NCBI GenBank assembly: GCA_023634235.1
Contig: JAMKCF010000003.1
Location: forward strand, 9,126,742-9,190,741
Source: Pisaster brevispinus
Taxonomy: Eukaryota > Echinodermata > Asteroidea > Forcipulatida > Asteriidae
Reading direction: 5' to 3'
DNA length: 64,000 nucleotides
How positions within the stretch are numbered: the stretch's first letter is position 1; every line of letters begins with the position of its first letter. The notes beneath the pieces were generated by a model. It was not told the origin of the DNA, did no database searches, and was given only the letters and a program-made list of their open reading frames with translations. Below are positions 12,701-22,130 of the stretch, in pieces. The position numbers and the translations under genes were made by a program.

Positions 12701-14354
12701 GTTGTATTTAAGTAGAATTGTATGGCATGCCAATGTTGAAAAAAGGCAGTTTATCTCCAGCGCGTATGATTGATTTTTCATCATTTATTTTTACCACCAA
12801 ATCAAACAGCAGAAGAGACACCAACTACAGGAGAGGAACTTTGGATAATGTATCATTTAAGTTAAAACAATTTATATCATATTAGAAATTAATTAATGTT
12901 TACCACTTAACTTTAAAATATAATACCGAAATAAAGAGGGGAAAAAAAGACTACATGTAAGTGGCGCTTCGTTCCATATATTTTAGTTTTCGTTCTAGAT
13001 ATTTTGTTTTTTGTTCTATAAAAAATTGTGCCCTGGCCCTTAACCATCGTAGGCAGCGCTTCATTCTATATGTTTTTGTTTTGTTCTATATATATTTGTT
13101 TTGATCTATATTTGTTTCGATCTATATTTGTTTCGATCTATATTTGTTTCGATCTATATTTGTTTCGATCAATATACATTTGGTTTCGTTCTATAATTAG
13201 AGTTTTGTAATAAAGGCATAAACGGCATCCCTTAGGTAATAATAACCTATGTAAAGGAGCTTTTATTTTATTGGGTAATTCATACCACTAACCACCATTG
13301 ACCGTGTGGACAACACTTCTACCTTTTTGAGACATTTCACATGCCATACTTGTGTCGAAAGTTAGCTGCCTCTCTCTCAATGAAAGGATCAAAAACATAT
13401 GATGGGATGGTGCCTGCATACTCTACAGTTCCTCTCTGTAAATGGCGGATGATCTTTGGGAAGGAAGGACTGCAACTTTAAGGATTTCAACATTTTATGA
13501 ACTGAAAGGGTCTTGTTGAATGAAAGGTTGGTCAGATGTCGCCAGAAAATTGTGTTTAGCTTCTGTTTCTGAACAATTTTCCTGTTGACCGATTGGAACT
13601 CATTCACATCATGTGTCAAGAATGTAGTGCCGTGTCCTCTGTCATCTCCATGAACGTGGACAGCGGTGGAGACAATAGCGGAACCAACCTCGGTCATAGT
13701 TGTTAAATTGAGAACAAAATAGTGCAAGGAAGTTCAACAATTGGGAACTCATTCACATCATGTACCAAGAACGTAGTGCTGTTTTACGTTGAATGTGGAA
13801 CAAAACAGTGCAAGAAAGTTTACCAACCAAAAACCAGTTGATTCATTGTTCAATTACAATATCTCATTCTGCCGTTTCACATAATGTAGCCTTAGTTCCT
13901 ACATTGCAAATCCATCTTCACATCATGTACCAAGAACGTAGTGCTGTTTTACGTTGAATGTGGAACAAAACAGTGCAAGAAAGTTTACCAACCAAAAACC
14001 AGTTTATTCATTGTTCAATTACAATATCTCATTCTGCTGTTTCACATAATGTAGCCTTAGTTCATACATTGCAAATCCACCTTAGTTTACTATAATAAAT
14101 AACATTAGTACTACTACTAGTAGAACTAGATCTAGAACTTAGAAGAACATGACAGGGTCATAATACAATATCACATTATAAAATATCAGTAACTTGGCAG
14201 GCCAATAAAACTTAAAAGGATCCAATTAAACATTTCAATTTGGGAAATAAATGAGAAAAATGCACTCAAATTGTATGAATCAGGCTTACTTTGACAGGAT
14301 CAGAAGGAAAACTGCAATGATACAGGCGTAGAAAAATAACCACGTGAGACTCAT
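795..14354 (-). CDS. BLTP2: BLTP2/hobbit bridge-like lipid transfer protein, N-terminal ~480 residues (runs off left edge)
   Basis: Sixteen exons read on the minus strand: 14354-14290, 12212-12092, 9834-9785, 9240-9131, 8609-8554, 8043-7925, 6846-6783, 6045-5959, 5492-5447, 5285-5235, 4648-4569, 4392-4334, 3854-3730, 2549-2482, 1468-1287, 949-795. All phases join without a frame break, giving about 479 residues. The first exon encodes a hydrophobic anchor (MSLTWLFFYACIIAVFLL). Later exons give family-like blocks: GFFSLKNVSIQLQ, FDDIWISWRLFN, VLHLGDVRVRAE, DIEAVNIMLLN. These match the order of the KIAA0100/hobbit N-terminus (anchor, SLKF block, IDNLWISSK, GEVRIRT, VDAINIMVL). Known role: an ER-anchored repeating-beta-groove rod that moves lipids at ER-plasma membrane contacts. 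The vertebrate protein is over 2,200 residues, so most of the gene lies left of the window. One donor is atypical (GTCGGG after 4334). It shares a promoter with MED19. Confidence 0.87.
1527..1800. repeat. (AAT)n microsatellite and attached dispersed repeat tail
   Basis: An (AAT)n run at about 1527-1552 leads into 'ttttatatagcgcacaca' and then a stretch ending near 'aaagcgctttacaac'. This looks like the 3' tail of a SINE or LINE. It lies between BLTP2 exons and has no credible ORF. Confidence 0.45.
2258..2375. mobile_element. Palindromic MITE, TCCTAACTTAGGAC type, copy 1
   Basis: The ends are inverted: 'gtcgatttcacaaag' on the left and 'ctttgtgaaatccacc' on the right. Inside are many short palindromes (taagttagga/tccta, actagtcc), so the whole element can fold back on itself. 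A second copy lies at 59508-59643. Confidence 0.75.
2625..2880 (+). mobile_element. tRNA-derived SINE (GGCTAGATAGCTCAGTTAG family), copy 1
   Basis: A 5' unique segment ('aacttgggtgtgatctctgg') precedes a tRNA-like head with an A-box-like 'agctcagttagtagagcgc' and a degenerate B box, then the tail 'ttttctttgttcaacccc'. The same order occurs at 25225-25470, so this is one transposed unit. Confidence 0.7.
3048..3280. repeat. Dispersed repeat A, copy 1
   Basis: The stretch 'gacaaaaaggtctgaaac' ... 'aaattttaggagg' ... 'gaatgatggcat' and later 'ggcagacata' recurs at 46325-46620 with moderate divergence. The element is non-coding and lies in a BLTP2 intron. Its class was not recognised. Confidence 0.55.
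6270..6385. repeat. Dispersed repeat B, copy 1
   Basis: Shared blocks with 51225-51345 in the same order: 'gagtac..tatgt', 'attg..tgcgtta', 'gcttg', 'gctatgaac', 'aacagctccagctatgtc'. This is an old dispersed repeat of unknown class. Confidence 0.5.
7660..7859. mobile_element. Foldback/Penelope-like element remnant with 59-bp perfect inverted repeat and 11-bp TSD
   Basis: Arms at 7719-7777 and 7801-7859 are perfect inverted repeats separated by a 23-bp A/T spacer. The whole block, including the leading 'agctgttgcaaactgc', is flanked by direct repeats 'cccaagaaact' at 7649-7659 and 7860-7870. The arm contains 'gggtcgaaacgtcagg', the hairpin-plus-GAAACGTC tail seen in several invertebrate retroelements. 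A related copy is at 41450-41586. Assignment to Penelope-like elements is inference. Confidence 0.7.
8137..8400 (+). mobile_element. tRNA-derived SINE in BLTP2 intron
   Basis: The head 'gtcgggttggcgtagtgg' resembles a tRNA 5' half, followed by a B-box-like 'ccctggttcgaatcatgg'. The body reads 'gcgtgggttttttcctgg' and ends near 'taataaatgaaaatg'. It lies antisense to BLTP2 between its exons. Confidence 0.65.
9880..10590. repeat. Compound minisatellite: 98-bp units then 34-bp units
   Basis: Landmark 'cattcttaag' recurs at 10051, 10149 and 10247, giving an exact 98-bp period over about 9960-10320. From about 10330 to 10545 the landmark 'agatcttcc' recurs every 34 bp (10333, 10367, 10401 and on). 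All units are built from the same words (cttcccattgccat, gacattcccat). It lies in BLTP2 intron 2. Confidence 0.92.
11735..11868. repeat. Dispersed repeat C, copy 1
   Basis: The blocks 'gggcaagga', 'cattttcattttgcaaa', 'ggcacttcc', 'tggaaaatct', 'aggcca..accag' recur in the same order at 21960-22130. It is non-coding. Confidence 0.65.
11870..12066 (+). mobile_element. LINE 3' end (CR1/L2-like C-terminus) with (ATT)n tail
   Basis: The plus strand reads as an open C-terminal stretch with PEVVKQA, FKTWVKTYLF and ends at a TAA near 12026. It is followed almost at once by an (ATT)n run at about 12028-12066. The motif FK..(L/V)KTYLF shortly before the stop and a microsatellite tail are typical of CR1/L2-clade non-LTR elements. 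Only the last 50 or so codons remain. Confidence 0.6.
12965..13200. repeat. 16-bp tandem repeat
   Basis: The unit 'gatctatatttgtttc' is repeated about five times at 13110-13170. It is flanked by diverged versions (gttctatatattttgtttt) back to about 12965. It lies in BLTP2 intron 1 and makes a spurious FDLYLFRSI-type reading frame. Confidence 0.88.
13604..14085. repeat. 165-bp tandem duplication with an older third copy
   Basis: The block starting 'tcacatcatgtaccaagaac' at 13753 recurs at 13918 nearly unchanged over 165 bp. A more diverged copy starts at 13604. It is intronic to BLTP2. An uninterrupted 112-codon minus-strand frame at 13389-13727 overlaps the oldest copy but is not recognised. 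Confidence 0.85.
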
Positions 14355-14578
14355 GTTTACTAGTTAAACCAGAACAACATAAACAACATTGGAATAAATT
14401 ATGTCAGAAACTCCCATCGACGTCGTCTGTGCGCTGCCATTTTGTACTTTGGTGTTGACGATCGCAACCAACGTCTCTTGCATGTGTTTGAGCACATTTC
14501 CCCTTAAACAGCCGTCGGGTGTAACGAAACCAAGATGGCGATCATTCAAGTAGGATGTGAACGTTTGGCTCTGAAACA
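14355..14578. promoter_or_regulatory. Bidirectional promoter between BLTP2 and MED19
   Basis: Only about 224 bp separate the two opposed start codons. The interval is richer in G+C and CpG than its surroundings. It contains a YY1-like 'caagatggcgatc' near 14530, a reverse YY1-like 'gctgccattttg' near 14433, and CRE-like 'gacgtc' words near 14420 and 14582. There is no obvious TATA box, as expected for housekeeping pairs. Transcription starts were not located. Confidence 0.7.
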
Positions 14579-17500
14579 ATGACGTCTTTAAAGCGACCAG
14601 CGCACGATACTTCCCCCAAATACGGAGGAATTCCTAGCAAAATGCCCACACTGGTGAGACAGCGTTCTCCTGTGGCGTCCAAGTCATTTTTAAGTCCGCC
14701 AAGCGTCGATCCAGAGCCTTACTACCTCGTGAAAGACGCCCCAGGTTGGTAATGCATGGTAAAAACGTTCATAAATAAATTTGCGTGAGCATAACAAAAA
14801 ACATTCTCTTCAACCATCCATGGACACTTATGGAGCTATAATTTAAATAGCTCCAAGCTTCAACTAAAACGTTAAAATGTTAACCAAGGTTAACACATTG
14901 TTTACAGCACAGTACAGTTATAATATTATAAGAATAACGTACATGTATCTGCTCACACGTTGTTTTTTAAGCTAAAAAATAAGAAGTAAGTTAGAAAACT
15001 GTTTAAATAATTAATAAATAGATCAATTATCATATTCATAACAACATGTTTAATTTTTAATATTTTTTATTTTATACCTAATTATTTATTATTAATTTTA
15101 ATTAAATATTAGTTTATTTTTAATTAAAAACCCTACATTTGTAATGAATTATAAGAATATTGATATTAATATAATAATCAATGAAACATGTTATGTTTAC
15201 TGGCTGCTGCCAACATGCATCATGGAAGAAGGAACAGCCTGCCAAAAACCTTTGATCTTTCCGCACAGACCATCTCATCTGGTATTGGTGTTACATTACA
15301 AGCACCAGCACTACACCCAAACGCCAGTCAAAACACAAGAGAAGAGGACTAGTCAAAAATTCACTTCAAGTGGTCCGGCTGGCTAGTTCAATGTTGAAAA
15401 GCAACCCTTGTTCATTAGAAATAATTTTGGACTAGTGAAAAGGCTGACGGACTAGTGGAACGACAAGCAAACTGGTCCTGCTGGCCAGTCATTAAAAAAG
15501 TATGATGTATTTGGCCACAATCCTGAGAAAGGAACCTCAAACTCGTACTGTTACAGGACTGTGACCCTGAGGTTGGTAACTAACCTCACTGTTCTGGGAC
15601 TTAAATTTAGTAGAAGAAACCCTGGAGACATCGTTACAGTACCACAAGGGAAACCGACTGGGTAAATTTTAAATATTTTTGGTTGAACAGGTTCAAGACT
15701 GGAGCGGGACTTCAATCTGCAAACGTCCAGATTTACATGCTGGAGGTCACAGCCTGTTCAAGTCCAGTTGTAGTCAATTTTTCTTTGTTCAACCCAAAAT
15801 TATGTACACAAAAAGTTTGTGAACTATTTTTTGTTGTAATGTTTTGCGTGAAAAGGTGGCGGTTACATTTGTAGATTCAGTATCTTGCAGAATAAAGGCA
15901 AAAGCTTGTGAACAAGTTTTACATATGGGAATTTTCATTTGTTAAGAAATTGAATTGATGTTTTTCCCCCATATCTGCACAGTTCCAACAGAGGTCACAG
16001 GTGAGACCAATCTGATAAGTCACTATGGCCTGGAGCACAGCTATCAGAGGTTCTCAAGTAAGAAAGTTAAGGAGCAACTCAGCGCATTTCTACCTCATTT
16101 ACCAGGTGAGGAGCTACAGGGTGACTGGTCACCAGACCAAGCGCATAGTGCCAACAAATGTTCAGTTGTACCATTGACATAGGTCTCATATTTCAAACAT
16201 GTATGAAGCTTTGCATACTTGTAAACTCCCAGTTAGGAGTAGATAAAGGCACTGTATTGGAACTGTGAATTACTATTTGGTTGCCATTTGTCAACCGATG
16301 ATCCAACCATCTTTTGTGTTCTACGAATACAATATTTCCCGGTACTAACACACCTCAACTCTTGGTTTTTCCCTGTGCAGGAATGATTGATACCGTTGGT
16401 GTACAGGATAACAGCAGTCTACGAATGCTAATCGACAAGCCACCGGTCGGTGGTAAAGAGATCCTTCCATTGTCTGGGCCATCATTGGCAGGATTCAAAC
16501 TTCACCCTGGATCGGTGAGTAGCAAGTTCATGGAATTGTGTCGTCCTTAAAAAGCTTTAGTTTCAAGCTAAAACCTCACTTATCATAGACTTGGTACCAA
16601 TCCTCCAGGAAACTATTTCTGTCTAACATACCGTCAAAGTTGGATTTTAATAGATGTTAGTTCTAATAAAACACAAGTAGTATGAGCATATCATTTTTAT
16701 ATTCACATCATTTTCTTGGGACAGATACCTGAGCAGTTTAAGCTGTTACATCACCAACCAGTCAAGAAACACAAACACAAGAAGCACAAGAAAGAGCACA
16801 GACCACCAGATGCCACTGAGATATCCACAACAGGTTTGTTTTTTAATCCTTCACTTAAAAAAAAAGAAGACCTGGCAGTTGAAACCTGAAATGTTGTTGC
16901 ATTAAAACTTAAAACTTACCTTCAATCACCTTGTTTATAAAACACTGCTATAGGCCTTCATCTTAGTTTCATTAGTTGATTAAGTGGTTCTTAGCTACCA
17001 GCCTGTTCCCTGTGTATTTTTTAAAATTTAGTCTGTGCAATAGGGAAGAATACGAAAGTGTTTTGCTTCACATATTTGTACATTCTTACCTTGATGCTTC
17101 TTAATCATATGTTGAATATTGTTGTATTACAATGGTTTTTTTTAAATATGGCTTGCTGTTGTCAGTATGGAAATAAATGTTTCTCCTATCTGACTAACAC
17201 ATCATGACCATGCAACATCATTTGACACAGGTCCATTTTCTTTAAGATGGAAGCTTAGAGTATGTTCCAATGTCATTTCTAATAATAAAGACATGGAAGG
17301 ATGCTACAGCCTTCAGATGCTATTCAATCTTACAAGGCATGACCTGGTAATGTGCAGGATATCTGGGCGCAATGTCACCAAGCTGAGCTGAGAAGCAAAA
17401 AATTGTGCTCTAAAAGTTTGGGCCCCGTTATTTTCATCCAGCACTGTATGTAGTATGAATAGTTTATTCATTCCCACTCCAATCTACCACACATTCAAAT

Positions 17501-18613
17501 ATCAACTAAATAATCTCATTTGATCTCTCTTGGCTTCCACTTCCATCCTAATAGGAGGGGAGCAAGGGACTGAGGGAAGTCATGACAAGAAACACAAAAA
17601 GCAGAAGAAGCATGAAGATGGAGAACGCAAGAAGCGCAAAAAGGAGAAGAAGAAGAAAAAGGTAAGAAGAAGTGACAGATAAAACTTCCCAGGTCAGGGA
17701 TGTTATCAGAGCCAAGGTATAAAAACAAAAGCAGAGCCAAATCATTTTTCCATTGAAATTTTGAGCAAGAGATACATTTATAACAATATCTTGGTTTGAA
17801 AACCTCAGTAATAATTCTCTGTATATTCTATTATATACAGGCCTGATACTTCACAGGGTAGGCAGTTGCTTCCATGTTCCTGCTTCTAAAATGTTCCATT
17901 AGAATTTGTTATTTCTCAATAGAGTTGCCCTTTACTACAGAAAAAAAAGCTTCTCCCTTACAGGAATGAAGTATCAGGCCACTATACATTTATAAACAAC
18001 GGTAATGTGTTAACAATTCACTAGATTGCTATTTGTTGTCATAACTTCACTGGCCCAGCACTGTATTTGACTAGGCTCTGGCCAAAGATCACTTACATCT
18101 TCAGTGACACCACAAAGTAGCATGCATGTAAAATAAAAATTAAAAAAAACAAAAAAAAACAACAACGATAAAACAAACAACAAAAAACAACAACAATACA
18201 AGTGTTAACAAATTTATTAGATTGCCAGACCTATTTATTGTCATAACTTCACTGGCCCAACACTGTATTTAACCACTAGGCTCTGACCAAAGATCACTTA
18301 CATCTTCACAAAGTAGCATGCATGTAGATTTAACAAAAACCAAAAAATAAAAATGCAAGTGTTAACAAATTTAGTAGATTGCCAGACTCTTTTGTTGGCC
18401 AAAACTTTACTGGCCCAGTGCTGTTAACCACATTCAATTACATGTAGTTACTGTACTTACATACAGGGAATTGAAGCTGTGACATTAGGAGGAAAACTCT
18501 TGTTTTTTGACATTAACATGGATTTATTTTTGTGGTTGTATTTTCAGCAGCGCCAGAGTCCAACTCACCCAAGTGGCACTTCACACAATGGCAGCGGACC
18601 TGGCAGGCCATGA
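14579..18613 (+). CDS. MED19: Mediator complex subunit 19
   Basis: Six exons: 14579-14744, 15983-16105, 16381-16514, 16725-16833, 17555-17661, 18548-18613, giving 234 residues, close to the vertebrate protein of about 244. Residues 48-64 (EPYYLVKDAP, VPTEVTG) begin the conserved core. TNLISHYGLEHSY and KKVKEQLSAFLPHLPG follow, then NSSLRMLIDKPP, LAGFKLHPG and IPEQFKLLH. The tail is the family's Lys/His-rich region, with KKHKHKKHKK near residue 155 and a run of lysines near 205. MED19 sits in the Mediator head/middle region and helps link activators such as REST to RNA polymerase II. The ATG at 14579 was chosen because it is the first in-frame one in exon 1 and gives family-like length. The promoter is shared with BLTP2. 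Confidence 0.95.
15600..15805. mobile_element. Rearranged SINE copy in MED19 intron 1
   Basis: A minus-oriented piece ('accacaagggaaac', 'gactgggtaaatttt') is the reverse complement of the tail at 25435-25475. It is followed by a plus piece containing 'gtcaatttttctttgttcaa', the shared SINE tail. The two halves are inverted relative to each other. Confidence 0.5.
17836..17988. mobile_element. MITE with GGCCTGATACTTCA inverted ends
   Basis: The left end 'caggcctgatacttca' and right end 'tgaagtatcaggccac' are inverted repeats about 150 bp apart. A second copy, split by a SINE, is at 28694-29279. It lies in MED19 intron 5. Confidence 0.75.
18007..18432. repeat. Tandem repeat of 157-195 bp, about 2.5 copies
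   Basis: The words 'gtgttaacaa', 'tagattgc', 'cactggccca', 'ctgtattt' and 'aaagatcacttacatcttca' recur in order from 18007, 18202 and 18359. Differences in A-rich spacers explain the unequal period. It lies in MED19 intron 5, just before the last exon. Confidence 0.8.
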
Positions 18614-20762
18614 ATAGTTACTTAAGTATTCACTTTTGAACTTTAATACTTGAGGACATAGGGTTTGTATACATTGTGTAAAAACAAAATATTAGTGATT
18701 TGTCTCTTGAGGCTTTGCGCGGAAGAAAGATTGCTCCAGTACCAAGAATCTGAGAAGTGTTATCTGACATGCTGCCATTGTTTGAAGAAAAAAACCCAGA
18801 CTACATAATATTGTGCATCTGAAATGCATCACTACAGGCTTGTTTTTTCATTTCAGCATTTGATTGCAGACAATTGTACTGTTTGAATTAAACGAGCTGA
18901 AGTTTGTATAAATTAGTTTCTGTAACTCAAGACGATACAGGAAGATTTAGAGTGAAGTCATGCAGTCTGCAGATTTATTTCACCACAAGCTCTTTTCAGC
19001 CGGCCTGTGATTTGCCAGGATTTATTTTTCTTCAAAGATTTTCCTCAAGTTATGAACAATAAATCAAGGGACAGAAGATGTGGCCCCAATGTGTCTAGGT
19101 TGTCCATTTGTGGCGATACAGAGATGTGTGGTGATGTTATCGTGTCAAAATGTGACACCCTGGAAATTGAGGTGTTTCATCTCTAAATTAGAGGAAACAC
19201 TTCCCACGGTCGGTACTTTCAGGGTTTTTTTTTACACTCACACTCCTGTTTCAGAGCCAGCACACTAGATATTTTGATTGGCTGGGTCTACTGAAAACCT
19301 CCGAAAGAAAGTATGAATAGTTTTTCCAACCGTGGTACAAAATGTGTTCACTCTTTATATGCAATCTTGGAGGCTTTAGCTGGTATAAAGATCAAATTGT
19401 GCCAGAGAGATTCTGTGTATGTGGTTAGTCTCTTCGGTTCTGTGTACATGTTTGGATTTTACTCCAAGACTACAATGAAGTTGTCTCTGAAAAGGGGAGG
19501 TTTTATTGGCAATTTGAAACATATGCAAGTGTGGTTTACCCCTCGAGTTATCATTGTTGAGATATGTATTGTCTTCAAATTATATTGGGATATTTTGGTT
19601 TGTGGATATGTGTGTCTGTGTGGGCTTTTTTTTGTCAGCTTTTTAATATTAAAAGGTATGTACGACATTGGTATATCATACCGGAAAGATAATTAATTCA
19701 GTGAGTGAGATTTTTTTTAACAGGCATGTGATTTATCAGAATTTTTCCTGATTTCAGGATTTTCCCAAAACCTTGTTGAACCTCCAATTTACTGGGAAAA
19801 GTAAAGCAATCACCAAAGAGAAAAAAAGAGTCTACATTGCGTCCCGAAACCTTTAGTTTTGTAATTCTTGTGAGTCTGTAAACCTCTTGAACTGTAACAT
19901 CTGGGAAGCTCTGGGTCACAAAGTCAGACAGTTTCCTGAACAGGCTTTGGGAGGGTTCGGATCAGATAAAAAAAATGCAACTCCAATGTTCTGGCTTGGA
20001 ACTGTCCCAAACTAACCACAGTGCTTTAGTCCAAGTTTTCAGCCGTGAAGCGTTTTTGATCACATTGATCAGTCATGTCTGGACCCAATGCAAACACTCT
20101 GTGGTTTGGTTGTGCATTTATAACCAAACTTTATAATCAATCATTTATAATCGAGTTCAACTAAATCCATAATTTGGATGGTCCCTGTACAAAAAAAATA
20201 TCAGGCATGATCTTCTTCCTACTTTAATCTGATTTCCTAAGTTTTTGCCTTCAGAGACATCAGCAAAATTGTTATTAACTAGCTTGGAAAGTTTATAAAA
20301 GCTTGTCAATCTGCCCTTGTACTCAACAAGGGCTAAATATCATGCCTGAACTTTGTATTGATTTGTTTAATTCACAAGCTCAGAAGAATTTTTCACACTA
20401 GAACAATTCCATTTCTATGTTTATAAGTTTTATGTAAAATAATATATGCCAATATAGAGAATTTAGCACCCATGTGGACAACTGGTAGAACTTTGACTTC
20501 ATTTGGTTCCACTACTCCATTAAATAAATAAAAACATATTAGTTAGTATTGTAAATAAATTATTTAACTGTACATATTAAGTTTATTATTTGTTTTCAAA
20601 AACAGTAGAGGAATTTGAGGTCCAACAATGAAATATTTTAGGACATTCCGTTCTGAGTGAAATGTATTTGAATGTTGAGTAGCATCGAAGTGACATTTTT
20701 GATTTTGTTTTTAAATATATAGATGTTAATATTTTTGTGTTTGACTTTTGAATAATATATTT

Positions 20763-21035
20763 TGTTTTTACCCTACACCGATGTGGGATAATCACCAAAT
20801 ATCTGGGGTTCCAGGGGTCTGCAGAGAATGAATCCATGGCATACTACCCAGGTGGGTTTGGACCCATGAGCCCTACAGTCTAGAGCCGATATCTTAACCA
20901 CTAGACCATCGAGCATTCCTGTTGCAGCCAGTGGTTAAGATATCTGCTCAAGAATGCGGGTGTCGTTGGTTCAAATCCCACTCGAGTCGTGTACAGTGCT
21001 TATCGGGCATCGGTGAATGGTAAAAACCAAGATAT
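20763..21035. mobile_element. Composite element of two head-to-head tRNA-like SINE heads, copy 1
   Basis: A reverse tRNA-like head ('aaccactagaccatcgagc', with reverse B box 'gggtttggaccc') is joined to a forward one ('agtggttaagatatctgc', B box 'ggttcaaatccc'). The outer ends are roughly inverted ('tttttaccctacac' and 'atggtaaaaa'). The same arrangement occurs at 54512-54708. Confidence 0.65.
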
Positions 21036-21959
21036 TTTTCTTTATCCCTGATGCTATTACATCTAATCAACTTTTAAATTGTCAAAAATTTGAATACAAG
21101 TTAATAATATTATTGGATTTTTTACAAGGTGTCCTGCCGAGAAGGAAACAACTTCATGATTCCAAAACTATTGTGGACTAGCCCTGTGTGTTGCTGTGAT
21201 TGTAATTTAGAGCAGCCAATTTGGTTTCAATATTTCAGGTTTCTTTAACTCTGGTGGTAACATTATGGAGACATTCATGTCAATTGTAAATGATCTTTTG
21301 CTGTCAATAAAAACAATGCTGAAATTATATAAAACACCCGAATAATGAATGTGTGTCATTTAAAGGCTGTCCACACAAGGGGCAAGCTTATCAACTTACA
21401 TGCAACTCATACGTTGATAAAGAAAGAGATGTATGCTTATAATCATGGTTTTGTTTTGGTCTCACGGACTCTGAAAATTAATAATTGTGAGAGTCATGAA
21501 TATGTGATCGGCCTTACCCACACACCTGGGTCACCCTCGGTATCTAAGATGTACTTTGACTATAAACTTCAATTGCAAACTACTGGGGGGAAAAAAGTGA
21601 TAAAATTGTGACAAAATAATAAGGAAAAATTGAAATATGATTAACTCACGTGTTTGTTTTCCATTGTAGGGGCCTGCCTTTAAGTCAGTTCCTGTGTTTG
21701 AGAAAGATATTCAAGATTGTGAACCCTAATGAAACATTTCATAAACTTCAGCATAACACAAGTGAAAGTAAACATTTCCTAGATCTTAAAAACCAAACAC
21801 CCTAGTACTTTCGGCTAGAGACCCTCCTGGATCCTCCGAAATCGTCCACTTTGAGGCAACTCAACACCAAAATGTTTGGACTTGAATAAAAGACTGGCCT
21901 GGCCCAATGATACGCAGTTGTTATTTTGGCCTGCAGCCCTAAATGTTCTACTATCACAG

Positions 21960-22130
21960 GCTTGGCGTTTCATCTTTGAGAGGGCAAGACCATTTTCATT
22001 TTGCAAAAGGCACTTGCGTTGGAAAATCTTGATGTCTACAGGGAATTCTTTGAAGGGGCACTATAGGCCAAGACCAGTGTGAAGGAAGCCATGGCTTCCA
22101 CTGCCTCCATGTAACTCTAGGCCTGAAATC
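21960..22130. repeat. Dispersed repeat C, copy 2
   Basis: This matches 11735-11868 in the blocks 'cattttcattttgcaaa', 'ggcactt', 'tggaaaatct', 'gggaa', 'gggca', 'aggccaagaccag'. It ends in 'gccatggcttcc'. Confidence 0.65.

Noticed and set aside
13389..13727. 112-codon minus-strand ORF in BLTP2 intron 1
   Set aside because: It overlaps the old copy of a tandem repeat, has no recognised motif, and BLTP2 splices across it in frame.
14364..14579. 71-codon minus-strand ORF over the BLTP2/MED19 promoter
   Set aside because: It overlaps the shared promoter and the BLTP2 start region, has no family signal, and the better-supported BLTP2 start at 14354 lies just downstream.
18007..18432. Regular direct repeats suggesting a CRISPR-like array
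   Set aside because: The units are long, diverged, and lack uniform short repeats with unique spacers; this is a eukaryotic intronic tandem duplication.
19313..19696. 127-codon plus ORF after MED19
   Set aside because: It is hydrophobic and low in complexity, with no splice context and no recognisable domain. It lies downstream of a likely MED19 poly(A) signal and is most likely chance in AT-rich DNA.
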